Below are positions 49,540-58,635 of a stretch of 64,000 bases of DNA, in pieces. A program made the translations under genes and the position numbers. Below the pieces are notes generated by a model. That model saw nothing but the letters and a program-made list of their open reading frames with translations, was not told the DNA's origin and searched no databases. This stretch comes from Parafrankia irregularis (GTDB lineage: Bacteria > Actinomycetota > Actinomycetes > Frankiales > Frankiaceae): positions 332,253 to 396,252 of the forward strand of contig NZ_FAOZ01000008.1 of NCBI RefSeq assembly GCF_001536285.1. Reading direction: 5' to 3'. The stretch's first letter is position 1. Every line of letters begins with the position of its first letter.

Positions 49540-50736
49540 ATGACCGCTGACCGCACCGCGGCGATCGCCGGGCTGGGCATCACCGAACTGGGCAAGGTCT
49601 ACGGCCGTTCCGCGCGCAGCCTCGCCGCCGAGGCCGTCCGGCTCGCGGTCGCCGATGCCGGCCTGCGGCTCGGCGATGTCGACGGCCTGCTGGTCAGCAA
49701 CGGCCTGGCCGGCAAGGTCGGCGTGGAGCTGGCCGGTGCCCTCGGCCTCGGGCAGCTCGGCCTGCTCGCCGACATCAACGCGTTCGGCGCCACCGCCGGG
49801 GTGATGGTCGCCCAGGCCGCGCAGGCCATCGCCGCCGGCGCCGCCACCACTGTCGCCTGCGTGTTCGCCGACGCGCCGCTGGCCCCGAGGCGCGGCGCCG
49901 GCGAGGCCTGGGGTGGCGCGGGCCGCAAGCCCCGCGCGCTGACCGGGCTCGCCGGCTGGCAGCTGGCGTCCGGCGGGGTCAACCCGAACATCCTGTACGC
50001 GCTCGCCGCCCGGCGGCACATGGAGCGTTACGGCACCACGTCGGAGCAGCTGGCCGCGATCGCGGTCGCCCAGCGGGCGTGGGCGGCCGGCAACCCGCTG
50101 GCGGCGATGCGGGAACCGCTCACCGTGGCGGACCATCAGGCGTCCCGCCCGATCGCCGAGCCGCTGCACCTGCTCGACTGCTGCCTGGTCAGCAACGGCG
50201 GCGTCGCGGTCGTGGTGACCTCCGCCGAGCGGGCACGGGCACTACGCCATCCGCCGGTACACGTCCACGGGTACGCGCAGGCACACGAACCGCGCCGGAT
50301 GCACGCCGGCTCACCCTGGGGCCTGGTCACCCCGGCGGCACGCAGCGGACCGGCGGCGATGCGGATGGCCGGCATCGGTGTCGGTGACGTCGACATCTGC
50401 GAGCTGTACGACTGCTACACCTACACCGTGCTGGTGACACTGGAGGACTACGGGTTCTGCGAGAAGGGCGACGGCGGCGCGTTCGTCGGCGACGGCCGGC
50501 TCTCCCCCGACGGCAAGCTCGCCTGCAACACCGGCGGCGGCCAGCTGTCCTCCTACTACATGTGGGGGATGACCCCGCTGTCCGAGGCGGTGATCCAGGC
50601 CCGCGGCGCCGGTGGCGCCCGCCAGGCGCCCCGCAACGACATCGTGCTGGTCAGCGGCAACGGCGGCATCCTCGAACATCACTCGACGCTGGTGCTCAGC
50701 CCGCACCCGCGGACGTCCTCAGGAGGCCTGGGATGA
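49540..50736 (+). CDS. Thiolase-superfamily protein without the usual nucleophile (Ltp2-like candidate)
   Basis: This 398-residue protein has the thiolase/SCP-x fold: AAIAGLGITELGKVYGRSAR, LAAEAVRLAVADAGLRLGDV and LVTSAERA-like segments. Where thiolases have the nucleophilic Cys, it reads NAFGATAGVMVAQAAQAIAA, with no Cys. Near the C terminus GGGQLSSYYMWGMTPLSEAV replaces the GHP-ATG active site of thiolases. This pattern is known from Ltp2, the steroid side-chain aldolase that pairs with a DUF35 domain. A DUF35 gene follows with a 4-base overlap. An aldolase (retro-aldol) role is therefore inferred. GGAG precedes the ATG. Confidence 0.8.
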   Translation: MTADRTAAIAGLGITELGKVYGRSARSLAAEAVRLAVADAGLRLGDVDGLLVSNGLAGKVGVELAGALGLGQLGLLADINAFGATAGVMVAQAAQAIAAGAATTVACVFADAPLAPRRGAGEAWGGAGRKPRALTGLAGWQLASGGVNPNILYALAARRHMERYGTTSEQLAAIAVAQRAWAAGNPLAAMREPLTVADHQASRPIAEPLHLLDCCLVSNGGVAVVVTSAERARALRHPPVHVHGYAQAHEPRRMHAGSPWGLVTPAARSGPAAMRMAGIGVGDVDICELYDCYTYTVLVTLEDYGFCEKGDGGAFVGDGRLSPDGKLACNTGGGQLSSYYMWGMTPLSEAVIQARGAGGARQAPRNDIVLVSGNGGILEHHSTLVLSPHPRTSSGGLG

Positions 50737-51200
50737 GCGACGGCGCGTTTCCGCCGGTCGCGCGGGACGACGCGAGCGCGGCGTTCTTCGACGCGGCCGC
50801 GCGCGGTGAGCTGCTGGTCCGCCGCTGCCTCGACAGTGGCGACGTGCTCGGCCCCGAGGCTCGGACCTGTACCGGCTGCGGCTCGGCCCGGCTGGAACCG
50901 TTCGCCGTCTCCGGCCGGGGCGTGCTGGTCACCTGGGCCGTCGTCCGCCAGGTGCCGGTGTCGGCGCTGCGCGGCGCCGTGCCGTACGTGACCGCCGTCG
51001 TCGAGCTCGCCGAAGGCCCGTGGCTGCTGGTCCGCCTCGTCGGCACGGACGGTCGCGACCTGCGCGCCGGCCAGCCGGTGAGCGCCCGGTTCATCCAGCC
51101 TCACCAGCCCGACGAAGGTTCCGGGGCCGGCAGCGACGAGGTCCTCGGCGAGGTCCTGCCGGTCTTCGCACCCGGCGCACGCCTCACAGCGCGCGACTAG
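50733..51200 (+). CDS. DUF35 OB-fold/zinc-ribbon protein, partner of thiolase-like protein
   Basis: This 155-residue protein has the rubredoxin-like zinc ribbon (LLVRRCLDSGDVLGPEARTC, TGCGSARLEPF) and the OB-fold that follows (GVLVTWAVVRQVPVSALRGA, PYVTAVVELAEGPWLLVRLV). Only part of the first Cys pair is kept: C, then CTGC. DUF35 proteins bind CoA substrates and form complexes with thiolase-like enzymes such as Ltp2. AGGAGG precedes the ATG, which overlaps the thiolase stop, supporting a fixed-ratio complex. It ends in front of a 17-bp stem hairpin. Confidence 0.87.
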   Translation: MSDGAFPPVARDDASAAFFDAAARGELLVRRCLDSGDVLGPEARTCTGCGSARLEPFAVSGRGVLVTWAVVRQVPVSALRGAVPYVTAVVELAEGPWLLVRLVGTDGRDLRAGQPVSARFIQPHQPDEGSGAGSDEVLGEVLPVFAPGARLTARD

Positions 51201-51251
51201 CCGACGGTCAGCGCGGCCCACGTCGGGTCCGGTAAGCCCGGCTTGGTGAGT

Positions 51252-51305
51252 CGCAAGCGTGAAGGATTCTGGTTGTTCTGACGACCGAAATCCTTCACGC
51301 TTGCG
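51252..51305. terminator. Hairpin with perfect 17-bp stem (dispersed hairpin repeat)
   Basis: CGCAAGCGTGAAGGATT (51252-51268) and AATCCTTCACGCTTGCG (51289-51305) are perfect complements. The loop contains CTGGTTGTTCTGACGACCG. It follows the DUF35 gene by 51 bp. The rest of the 310-bp space to the reductase holds only operator site 5. Confidence 0.85.
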
Positions 51306-51437
51306 GTTTGCCAGGCAATCCTGCGCCCCTTTTGCCCTTAGTGGAGACGAACTACCGGTGCCACGGGATACCGAGCCTGCCGCCGCGAGGCCCGGATCGA
51401 CATATCCGTCCCACTGGCGATCGAGGCATGCCCACGA

Positions 51438-51459
51438 TAACCTAATGCCATAAGGTTTA
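51438..51459. promoter_or_regulatory. TetR-type operator, site 5 (reductase operon)
   Basis: AACCTAATGCCATAAGGTT (51439-51457) lies 52 bp before the GTG start of the reductase, the same distance as site 2 before the Rieske gene. Confidence 0.7.
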
Positions 51460-51510
51460 CGAGGTCGGCCGCTGTCCGCCGACGTCAACGTCTCGTCCAC
51501 TCGACAAGGG

Positions 51511-52533
51511 GTGAGGAACGTGCGCGCCCAGGAGCAGACCGAGGACCTGGTCGTCCAGCAGCGAGAACCGGTCGCCGACGGCGTCGTGTGCCTGACCCTG
51601 GCCCGGCCGGGCGGCGGCACGGTGCCCGGCTGGGAACCGGGCGCCCACATCGACCTGCTGCTCGGACCCGGTCCCGGGCTCGGCGCCGGCGCCGAGCCCG
51701 GTTCGCCGGCCGGCGGGGAGGAGCACTTCGTCCGGCAGTACTCGCTGTGCGGCGACCCGGGTGATCCGTCCACGCTGCGCATCGCGGTGCTGCGGGCCCC
51801 GGGTGGGCGCGGGGGGTCGGCCTACGTCCACGACCGGATCGGTCCGGGGGACGTGGTGCGGACCCGCGGCCCGCGCAACCACTTCGCGCTCGTCGACAGC
51901 CCGCAGTACCTGTTCGTCGCGGGTGGCATCGGCATCACGCCGATCATGCCGATGATCGAGAAGGCCGAGGCCGCCGGCGCCGGGTGGACCCTGCTCTACG
52001 GGGGGCGGACCAGGTCGTCCATGGCGTTCGCGGCGCAGCTCGCCGACCGCTACGGCGATGACCGGGTGATGATCCGTCCCGAGGATGAGTTCGGGCTGCT
52101 CGACCTGGCCGGCTTCCTCGGCGCGCCGCGCGACGGCGTCGCGATCTACTGCTGCGGCCCGGAGCCGCTACTCGCCGCGCTCGAACAGCAGGCCGGCCCG
52201 TGGCCGGCGGGCACGCTGCACCTGGAACGGTTCTCGCCGAAGGAGATCGCCGACGCGCCGGCGGCCGGCGAGTTCGTCGTCGAGCTCGCCCGCAGCGGCA
52301 CGGCGGTCACCGTGCCGGCCGACAGATCGATCGTGGACGCCCTCGCCGACGCGGGGGTGCAGGTGCCGACGTCCTGCCGGGAGGGCACCTGCGGGACCTG
52401 CGAGACCGCCGTCGTCTCCGGGGTGCCCGACCACCGGGACTCGCTGCTGACCGAGGACGAACGGGAAGGCGGCACGGTGCTCATGCCGTGTGTCTCCCGG
52501 GCACTGTCCCCTGTCCTCGTGCTCGACCTGTGA
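51511..52533 (+). CDS. Phthalate-dioxygenase-reductase-type flavin/[2Fe-2S] reductase
   Basis: This 340-residue protein has, in order, an FMN-binding barrel (VRQYSLCGDPGDPSTLRIAV), an NAD domain (FVAGGIGITPIMPMIEKAEA, YCCGPEPLLAALE), and a C-terminal plant-type ferredoxin with Cys ligands in PTSCREGTCGTCETAV and a final Cys in LMPCVSRA. It carries electrons from NADH to an oxygenase. The Rieske oxygenase at 36525, or the P450, is the obvious partner, 14 kb away but under the same type of operator. A second GTG at 51520 is an alternative start. An inserted Gly/Pro stretch (LGPGPGLGAGAEPGSPAGG) lies in the barrel. Confidence 0.92.
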   Translation: MRNVRAQEQTEDLVVQQREPVADGVVCLTLARPGGGTVPGWEPGAHIDLLLGPGPGLGAGAEPGSPAGGEEHFVRQYSLCGDPGDPSTLRIAVLRAPGGRGGSAYVHDRIGPGDVVRTRGPRNHFALVDSPQYLFVAGGIGITPIMPMIEKAEAAGAGWTLLYGGRTRSSMAFAAQLADRYGDDRVMIRPEDEFGLLDLAGFLGAPRDGVAIYCCGPEPLLAALEQQAGPWPAGTLHLERFSPKEIADAPAAGEFVVELARSGTAVTVPADRSIVDALADAGVQVPTSCREGTCGTCETAVVSGVPDHRDSLLTEDEREGGTVLMPCVSRALSPVLVLDL

Positions 52534-52596
52534 TATGTGATATGTGGTCAGTGATGAACGGGCGGGACAGATGAACGCGGGCTGGATGAACACGGG

Positions 52597-53436
52597 ATGG
52601 ACGAACAAGGCGCGCAGGCCGTGACGGGACCGGTGCTGGAGACGACGGAGGCCCGGCCAGGCGTCCTGCTGGTACGGCTGAACCGGCCGCGCGCGCTCAA
52701 CGCGCTGAACACCGAGCTCGTCGAGGGCCTACGTGAGGTGCTGGGCCGGATCCAGGACGACTCCCGGGTCCGCGCGGTCATCCTCACCGGCGCCGGGCGC
52801 GGGTTCTGCGCCGGCCTCGACCTGAAGGGCTACGGGGAGATCCCCGGTGCCCCCGAGGCTGGGGAGGGGACGACGCAGGCCGGGATGCGGCTGCAGCAGC
52901 GCATCGCCGATCTCGCCGACGGGTTCCGCCGGGTGCGGGCCCCGATCATCGCCGCGGTCAACGGTCCGGCCGCCGGCGCCGGCCTGTCGATCAGCCTGTT
53001 CTGCGACATCCGGATCGCGGCGGCCTCGGCGACCTTCCACGCCTCCTACATCCAGCGCGGGCTCGGGGGCTGCGACATCGGAGTGAGCTGGACGCTGCCG
53101 CGGATCGTCGGCTTCTCCCGCGCCGCCGACCTCCTGCTCACCGGCGGTTCCTTCGACGCCGACGAGGCCGAGCGGATCGGCCTGGTCTCCGCGGTCGTCC
53201 CCGACGACGGGCTGCTCGACGCCGCGCTCGACAAGGCGTCGGCCATCACCGCGCACAGTCCCTTCGCCGTGTGGATGACGAAGGATGTGCTGTGGTCGAA
53301 CCTGGAGATCCCCAGCTTCCGGGCCGCGCTCGACCTGGAGAACCGTAACCAGATCCTCTGCTCGACGACCGCGGACCATCAGGAGGCGGTCGCCGCCTTC
53401 CTGGAGAAACGCCCCGCGATGTACACGGACCGTTGA
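52597..53436 (+). CDS. Enoyl-CoA hydratase/isomerase family protein
   Basis: This 279-residue crotonase has LNRPRALNALNTELVEGLRE, the cap RGFCAGLDLKGYGEIPGAPE, the oxyanion-hole GPAAGAGLSISLFCDIRIAA and IQRGLGGCDIGVSWTLPRIV, with an Asp in the second acid position. The subgroup is large in mycobacteria and related genera and includes hydratases and isomerases. It lies between the reductase and an alpha-methylacyl-CoA racemase-type gene on the same strand, fitting breakdown of a branched acyl-CoA. The ATG at 52597 is one of several nearby; a GTG at 52620 is possible. Confidence 0.88.
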   Translation: MDEQGAQAVTGPVLETTEARPGVLLVRLNRPRALNALNTELVEGLREVLGRIQDDSRVRAVILTGAGRGFCAGLDLKGYGEIPGAPEAGEGTTQAGMRLQQRIADLADGFRRVRAPIIAAVNGPAAGAGLSISLFCDIRIAAASATFHASYIQRGLGGCDIGVSWTLPRIVGFSRAADLLLTGGSFDADEAERIGLVSAVVPDDGLLDAALDKASAITAHSPFAVWMTKDVLWSNLEIPSFRAALDLENRNQILCSTTADHQEAVAAFLEKRPAMYTDR

Positions 53437-53484
53437 CGTCCTCTCCCACGTGAACGCGGGAGATTCCAAGGCGAGGAGTTCCTG

Positions 53485-54558
53485 ATGGGCCCACTGACCG
53501 GGCTGCGTGTCCTCGAGCTGGCGGGTATCGGCCCCGGCCCACACGCGGCGATGATCCTCGCCGACCTGGGCGCCGACGTCGTCCGGGTCGACCGTCCCGG
53601 CAGCACGGAACGTGAGCCGCTGCTGCGCGGGCGGCGCTCCGTCATCGCCGACCTCAAGACCGACGACGGGCGCGAGCTGGTGCTGCGCCTCGTCGCGAAG
53701 GCCGACATCCTCATCGAGGGCTACCGGCCCGGTGTCACCGAGCGGCTCGGGGTCGGCCCGGCCGAATGCCAGGCGGTGAACCCACGGCTGATCTACGGCC
53801 GGATGACGGGCTGGGGCCAGGACGGCCCGTGGGCCCGGCAGGCCGGCCACGACATCAACTACATCAGCCTGACCGGCGTCCTGCACGCCGTCGGCCGGGC
53901 CGGTGAGCGGCCGGTGCCACCGCTGAACCTCGCCGGTGACTTCGGCGGCGGCTCGATGTTCCTGATCACCGGCGTCCTCGCCGCGCTCTGGGAGCGGGAA
54001 CGCTCCGGGCTGGGCCAGGTCATCGACGCCGCGATGGTGGACGGCGCCAGCGTCCTGGCGCAGATGATGTGGTCGATGCGCAGCCTGGGTGGGTGGACCG
54101 ACGACCGGGGCGCGAACCTGCTCGACGGCGCCGCCCCGTTCTACGACACCTACGAGTGCGCCGACGGCGGCCACGTCGCCGTCGGCTGCATCGAGCCGCA
54201 GTTCTACGCCCAGATGCTGGCGCTGCTCGGCCTGGACGCCGCGGCCCTGCCCGACCAGTACGACCAGGCCGGCTGGCCGGCGCTGCGTGCGACACTCGCG
54301 GACGCCTTCCGAGCCCACCCCCGCGACCACTGGGCGAAGGTGTTCGACGGCTCCGACGCCTGCGTCACCCCGATCCTCAGCTGGGGCGAGGCGATCGAGC
54401 ACCCTCACCTCGCCGCCCGCGGGACGCTGCTCGACCTGCACGGGGCCCCGCAGCCCGCACCGGCCCCCCGGTTCTCGCGCACGGTGCCGGACCGGCCCAC
54501 CGCGGCCCCCGAGCCCGGCGCCCACGCCGCCGAAGTGCCCGCCGACTGGGGCATCTGA
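53485..54558 (+). CDS. Alpha-methylacyl-CoA racemase-like CoA-transferase family III protein
   Basis: This 357-residue protein has the CaiB/BaiF fold with the racemase signature: [34 protein letters not shown]122 in [13 protein letters not shown] and D152 in [11 protein letters not shown], the two residues used by AMACR/Mcr for proton transfer, plus [15 protein letters not shown]. It epimerises 2-methylacyl-CoA so that (S)-specific dehydrogenases can act, a need of isoprenoid and sterol side-chain degradation. AGGCGAGGAG precedes the ATG. The short tail ends at 54558. Confidence 0.92.
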   Translation: MGPLTGLRVLELAGIGPGPHAAMILADLGADVVRVDRPGSTEREPLLRGRRSVIADLKTDDGRELVLRLVAKADILIEGYRPGVTERLGVGPAECQAVNPRLIYGRMTGWGQDGPWARQAGHDINYISLTGVLHAVGRAGERPVPPLNLAGDFGGGSMFLITGVLAALWERERSGLGQVIDAAMVDGASVLAQMMWSMRSLGGWTDDRGANLLDGAAPFYDTYECADGGHVAVGCIEPQFYAQMLALLGLDAAALPDQYDQAGWPALRATLADAFRAHPRDHWAKVFDGSDACVTPILSWGEAIEHPHLAARGTLLDLHGAPQPAPAPRFSRTVPDRPTAAPEPGAHAAEVPADWGI

Positions 54559-54713
54559 CCAGTACCGAGACCCGCCGCTCCCGTCACACAGGGGCGCTGG
54601 CTGACGTGATCGGGAGCGGGCGGGACTCAATGATCTTCAGGCTGGCCGGTCGGTGATCTGCTCCTCGGAGGAAGATGCGAGCCAGACCTGATCCTGACCC
54701 CAGGGAGCCGTCA

Positions 54714-55079
54714 ATGGCCGCCGGAGTACTCATCGCGGAGAGCCTGCGCGCAGGGGCGGTACTGAGCAATCTTCAGTTTTCAGTGCGGAGGATCCAGCGA
54801 TCGGCGTCCGGGAATGCCACCGTCGATCAGCCATCCGTCTGGACGCTGATCTTCTTCGACGTCGCAGACGCCGAAGCCGAGGCGCTGGCCAAGCAGTTGA
54901 GCGTGGCCCTCAATGCGCCCGGGTGGTACGTGGACCTGCATACCGCCACGGAGACCTTCATCGTGTTTCCCGGCCGGATCTTTCGGTACCCGCGGGGCGA
55001 CTCACAGAGGCGCGCCGAGGCCGAGGACTACGGCCGCGCCCACGGCATCCCCGAATCGCAGCTCGACTGGCCGACCTGA
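54714..55079 (+). CDS. Conserved hypothetical protein
   Basis: This protein of about 121 residues contains SLRAGAVLSNLQFSVRRIQR, VWTLIFFDVADAEAEALAKQ, APGWYVDLHTATETFIVFPG and RAEAEDYGRAHGIPESQLDW. The pattern is a single alpha/beta domain seen in streptomycete and Frankia-like proteins without known function. The ATG at 54714 follows AGGGAG (54702-54707); an ATG at 54675 with GGAGGAAG just before it is also possible. It stands alone between the racemase gene and a convergent TetR gene, and has no evident link to the pathway. Confidence 0.7.
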   Translation: MAAGVLIAESLRAGAVLSNLQFSVRRIQRSASGNATVDQPSVWTLIFFDVADAEAEALAKQLSVALNAPGWYVDLHTATETFIVFPGRIFRYPRGDSQRRAEAEDYGRAHGIPESQLDWPT

Positions 55080-55110
55080 CGTCTGGCCTCGGTGTCACGG
55101 CTGTGCGGTG

Positions 55111-55749
55111 TCACGGCTGTGCGGGCACCAGGTCGGCCGGGTTGACCGCGCCGCGCAGCAGGCAGCGCAGGGACTCGGCGTAGATCTCCGCGGCCGAGCG
55201 GGAGTTGGCGTCCATCGCCGTCGCCAGCGCCGGCAGCTTCTCCGGCTCCACACCGGAGAAGATCCGGGCCCGGTCCGCGGGGGATTTCATCGCCTCGGTG
55301 AGAACCGCCCCCAGCACCATCTTGTCCAGACCGTCGATGATCAGCAGGCGCTGCTCGGCCGGCACGCCGACCTCCGCGAGCACCGTCGCGGCCTCCTCGT
55401 ACACCTCGGTCAGAACGTCCCGGGGCAGGTACTGCAGCAGGACCAGAGCGGCGTTGCTGTGGCGCAGCACGGCACGCCGGAAGCTCAGGCCCAGGCCGAC
55501 GAACCACTCCATCCAGGCGTCCCCCAGGTGCTCGCTCGGCGGGCGTGCCTCCAGCACGATCTCCCGCGCGACCGCGGCCAGGATCTCGGCCTTGTCCGTG
55601 AAGTGGTGGTAGAGCGACGGAGTACGGACCTGCAGCCGGGTCGCCAGCCGCGGCAGGCTGAACGTCTCCAGGCCCTCCTCGTCGATGAGGCGAAGCGCCG
55701 TCTCGATGACGAGGCGGCGGCTGAGGAGTGGTTGGGACGGCCTGGGCAT
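55111..55749 (-). CDS. TetR family regulator (paralogue 2)
   Basis: This 212-residue TetR protein starts MPRPSQPLLSRRLVIETALR, with the HTH in FSLPRLATRLQVRTPSLYHH, and has the same C-terminal domain as the regulator at 47093 (WMEWFVGLGLSFRRAVLRHS, GLDKMVLGAVLTEAMKSPAD). The start at 55749 is chosen by alignment to the paralogue; an ATG six codons upstream is possible. No AACCTA-type site is directly upstream. The pair may recognise the same operators and different ligands. Confidence 0.87.
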   Translation of the reverse strand: MPRPSQPLLSRRLVIETALRLIDEEGLETFSLPRLATRLQVRTPSLYHHFTDKAEILAAVAREIVLEARPPSEHLGDAWMEWFVGLGLSFRRAVLRHSNAALVLLQYLPRDVLTEVYEEAATVLAEVGVPAEQRLLIIDGLDKMVLGAVLTEAMKSPADRARIFSGVEPEKLPALATAMDANSRSAAEIYAESLRCLLRGAVNPADLVPAQP

Positions 55750-55850
55750 CTGACCATTGTCCAACATGCCCGGCCGAACACATCCGATCCCCAGGTCACA
55801 GCCGCGCCGGGCACGGCCACGCCAGGCGCAGCCAAGCCCGCCCGAAGATC

Positions 55851-55896
55851 ATGAGATTTTGGTCGCCCTGACGACCGCGATCCTCAGCTCTTGTCT
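55851..55896. repeat. Degenerate copy of the dispersed hairpin repeat
   Basis: GAGATTTTGGTCGCCCTGAC-GACCGCGATCCTCAGC can fold imperfectly. It shares GATT-TGGT and TGACGACCG with the hairpin at 51252-51305. A further half copy (CAACAACCAGAATCCTCC) is at about 55943-55960. It lies downstream of the double CoA-transferase gene; the 264-bp space to the TetR gene holds nothing else. Confidence 0.6.
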
Positions 55897-56013
55897 GGTC
55901 GCAACGACGCCCCGAAGTTCGGGGATTCCGCTACGGGCTGTCCAACAACCAGAATCCTCCGATCTTGCTCGACAGCAGCGGAATTCTCGGCTCCTCGGCT
56001 CCTCTGCTTCCGG

Positions 56014-58635
56014 CTAGGCCAGGGCGTGCTCCGGCGGCGGCTGCAGGACGCCGGCCTCGACGAGGCGGTCGATCTCGTCCTCGGTCAGCCCCAGCAGGGT
56101 CCGGCAGATCTCCCGGGTGTGCTCGCCCGGCACCGGCGCCGGCCGCAGCGGCGGGTCCGCGATGGTGGAGAACCATGCGATGCGGGCGTTCGCCGGCACC
56201 GGCCGGGACAGCAGCGGGTGCTCCAGCGTCCGGAACGACCGCCGTGCGACCAGCTGCGGATCGGTCAGCTCCTCGGGCAGCCGGACCATCGCGCCCGCCG
56301 GGACACCGGCTTCCTGCAGCGTGGCGGTGACCTGCGCGGGCGTACGCTGCGCGGTCCACCGGGCGATCAGCTCCTCGACCTCGGCCCACCTGGCCCGCCG
56401 CCCTCCGGCGGTGGCAAGCTCGCCCACCGCCAGCTCCGGCCGGCCGAGCACCGTCGCCAGCCGGGCCCAGTGCTCGTCGCCCCGGACGTCGACCACGCAC
56501 CACTCGTCGTCACCCGCGCAGGGCAGCACCGCCGCGAAGATGTTCCCGGCGCCGCCGTCCACCGTTCCCGGGGCCACCGTTCCCGGGGCGAGTGACTCGG
56601 CCGCGAGGGCCGGGCCCAGGGGCATCACGGCGACGTCCGCCTGCGCGGTCTCCAACGCCGCGCCCCGGCCCGAGCGGGCCCGCCTGATCACCGCGGCGAG
56701 CGCGGCGACGGCCGTCACATGCCCGGCGATGTGGTCGGGGTAGACCGTCGAACCGTCGCAGTACGCCTGGCTGTCCGTCTCGGCGCGCGTCGGGTCCCGC
56801 CACAGGGCGGAGACACCGCAGGAGGAACGGACCAGCGGGCCGTAGCCCATCCGCCCGCTCCACGGCCCGCGCGAGCCGAAGGCGCTGCTGTCGGAGACGA
56901 TGATCCTCGGGTTGATCTCGGCGAGCTGGGCGTGGGAGAGACCCAGCGACTCCAGGGTGCCGGGCTTGAAGTTCGCCGCGACGATGTCCGCGTGCCGCAC
57001 CAGCTCCCGGAACAGGGCGGCGCCCTGCTCGCTGCGCAGGTCGAGGCCGAGACCACGCTTGTTCCGCTGGCCCCAGGCGAAGGACGCGTTCATCCCGCCG
57101 CCCCGGCGGGTCTGGCGCAGCCCGTCCGGGAAGGCCTCGTTCTCGATCTTGATGACGTCGGCGCCCTGGTCGGCGAACAGCCGGCCGAGCTCCGCGCCGA
57201 ACACGATCACCCCGAGGTCGAGCACGCGCAGGCCCGCCAGCGGCCCATCCGCCGGATCACCGGGGATGCCCAGGTCGGGCTCCGGCCCCCGCTCACCTGT
57301 TCCGTCCAGCACCCCGCCGTCCAGCGCCCCGGCGTCCAGCGCCCCGCTGCCCGGCACCGCGCTGCCCGGCACCGGTCCGTCCGCCGCCGCGCCGCCCGGC
57401 GCCGCTTCGTCCAGGAGCAGCTCGGTGTGTTCGCCGAGATTCGGGGCCCGGTGGCGCAGCCCGGCGCGAACGCCGTCGACCGAGATGTATCCGGACGGAA
57501 CCCTGGCCCGCAGCCCCTCGGCGATCTCGGCGTCGACGAGGGTGCCGGTCTCGGCGAAGTGGTCGGCCGCCAGCACCTCGCCGGGGGTGAGCACCGCGGC
57601 GATCGGGACCCCGCGCCGGGTCCCCTCGGCGACCAGTGCGTCGCGCCGCACGCCGGCGAACAGCGCCCCGATCAGTGGATGCAGCCGGTCGGCGGCGGCG
57701 AACCGGGCGGGGATGGTGTCGTAACTCGGGTCGGCGAACTCCGCCGGCTCCCCCAGCCAGGCGAACATCGCCCGCCACTGCCGCCGGGCGAGCAGGCAGA
57801 TCCGCACATGCCCGTCGGCGCAGGGGAACACGGGGTAGAAGGCACTGGCATCAGGGCGGTCCCGGGGGAAGCCCTCCGGCCGGCCGGCGGCCGCCGACCC
57901 CTGCGTACCGAAACCGGGATCGAACCCGTGCACGACCGCCTCGTGCGCGCTGACGTCGACGAGCTCACCGGCACCGGTCCGCAGCCGCCGGACGTAGGCG
58001 ACCAGCGCCGCCCAGGCCGCGTGCACACCGACCGTCTGGTCGACCAGGCCGGCGGGCGGCAGCACGGGGCGGGCCCCGGGCAGCCCGGAGCGTGCCAGCA
58101 CACCGCCGAGAGCGGCGAGCACCGGCTCGGTCGCGGTGAAGTCCCGGTAGGGCCCGGAGCGGCCGAACGCGGTGAGCGAGACAATGACCAGCCGCGGATG
58201 CCGGGCCGACAACGTCTCGGGTGTCAGGCCCCGGGCCCGCGCGGTCGCCTCACCAGACGAGTCGAGCAGGATGTCGGCCGTGCCGGCGAGCTCGTGCAGC
58301 CGCTCGCGGCCCGTCTCGTCATCCAGGTCGAGCACCAGCCCGAGCTTGCCCGCGTTGCGCAGCGCGAACACGACCGGCTCCGCACGGCCCGGCGAGCCAC
58401 CGGGCGGCTCGATCCGCAGCACCTCGGCGCCGAGGTCGGCGAGGTAGCGCCCACACGACTGCGCCGCTCCCTCGGTGAGATCGAGGACGCGCACCCCCCG
58501 CAGCGGCAGCGTCCGCGCGGCGACCTGATCCGCGACGTGATCCGTGACCTGATCGGTGGCCGGCCGCGCCCCGGTCGAGGTCGCCCCGATCGAGGTCGAC
58601 GCGGGCCAGGGCGCCCCGGTCAACGTCCCGTCCAT
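56014..58635 (-). CDS. Tandem-fused family III CoA-transferase (two CaiB/BaiF domains)
   Basis: This 873-residue protein contains two CaiB-type domains. The first (about 45-420) has LRGVRVLDLTEGAAQSCGRY, LADLGAEVLRIEPPGGSPGR and LVDQTVGVHAAWAALVAYVR. The second (about 475-865) has LAGLRVLDLGVIVFGAELGR, FADQGADVIKIENEAFPDGL, NFKPGTLESLGLSHAQLAEI and PAQVTATLQEAGVPAGAMVR. A Gly/Ala linker at about 425-470 is encoded by repeated GCCCGGCACC-type sequence. Family III enzymes form interlocked dimers, so one chain could give a pseudo-dimer. It would move CoA between acids. It overlaps the upstream enoyl-CoA hydratase by 16 bp. Confidence 0.9.
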   Translation of the reverse strand: MDGTLTGAPWPASTSIGATSTGARPATDQVTDHVADQVAARTLPLRGVRVLDLTEGAAQSCGRYLADLGAEVLRIEPPGGSPGRAEPVVFALRNAGKLGLVLDLDDETGRERLHELAGTADILLDSSGEATARARGLTPETLSARHPRLVIVSLTAFGRSGPYRDFTATEPVLAALGGVLARSGLPGARPVLPPAGLVDQTVGVHAAWAALVAYVRRLRTGAGELVDVSAHEAVVHGFDPGFGTQGSAAAGRPEGFPRDRPDASAFYPVFPCADGHVRICLLARRQWRAMFAWLGEPAEFADPSYDTIPARFAAADRLHPLIGALFAGVRRDALVAEGTRRGVPIAAVLTPGEVLAADHFAETGTLVDAEIAEGLRARVPSGYISVDGVRAGLRHRAPNLGEHTELLLDEAAPGGAAADGPVPGSAVPGSGALDAGALDGGVLDGTGERGPEPDLGIPGDPADGPLAGLRVLDLGVIVFGAELGRLFADQGADVIKIENEAFPDGLRQTRRGGGMNASFAWGQRNKRGLGLDLRSEQGAALFRELVRHADIVAANFKPGTLESLGLSHAQLAEINPRIIVSDSSAFGSRGPWSGRMGYGPLVRSSCGVSALWRDPTRAETDSQAYCDGSTVYPDHIAGHVTAVAALAAVIRRARSGRGAALETAQADVAVMPLGPALAAESLAPGTVAPGTVDGGAGNIFAAVLPCAGDDEWCVVDVRGDEHWARLATVLGRPELAVGELATAGGRRARWAEVEELIARWTAQRTPAQVTATLQEAGVPAGAMVRLPEELTDPQLVARRSFRTLEHPLLSRPVPANARIAWFSTIADPPLRPAPVPGEHTREICRTLLGLTEDEIDRLVEAGVLQPPPEHALA

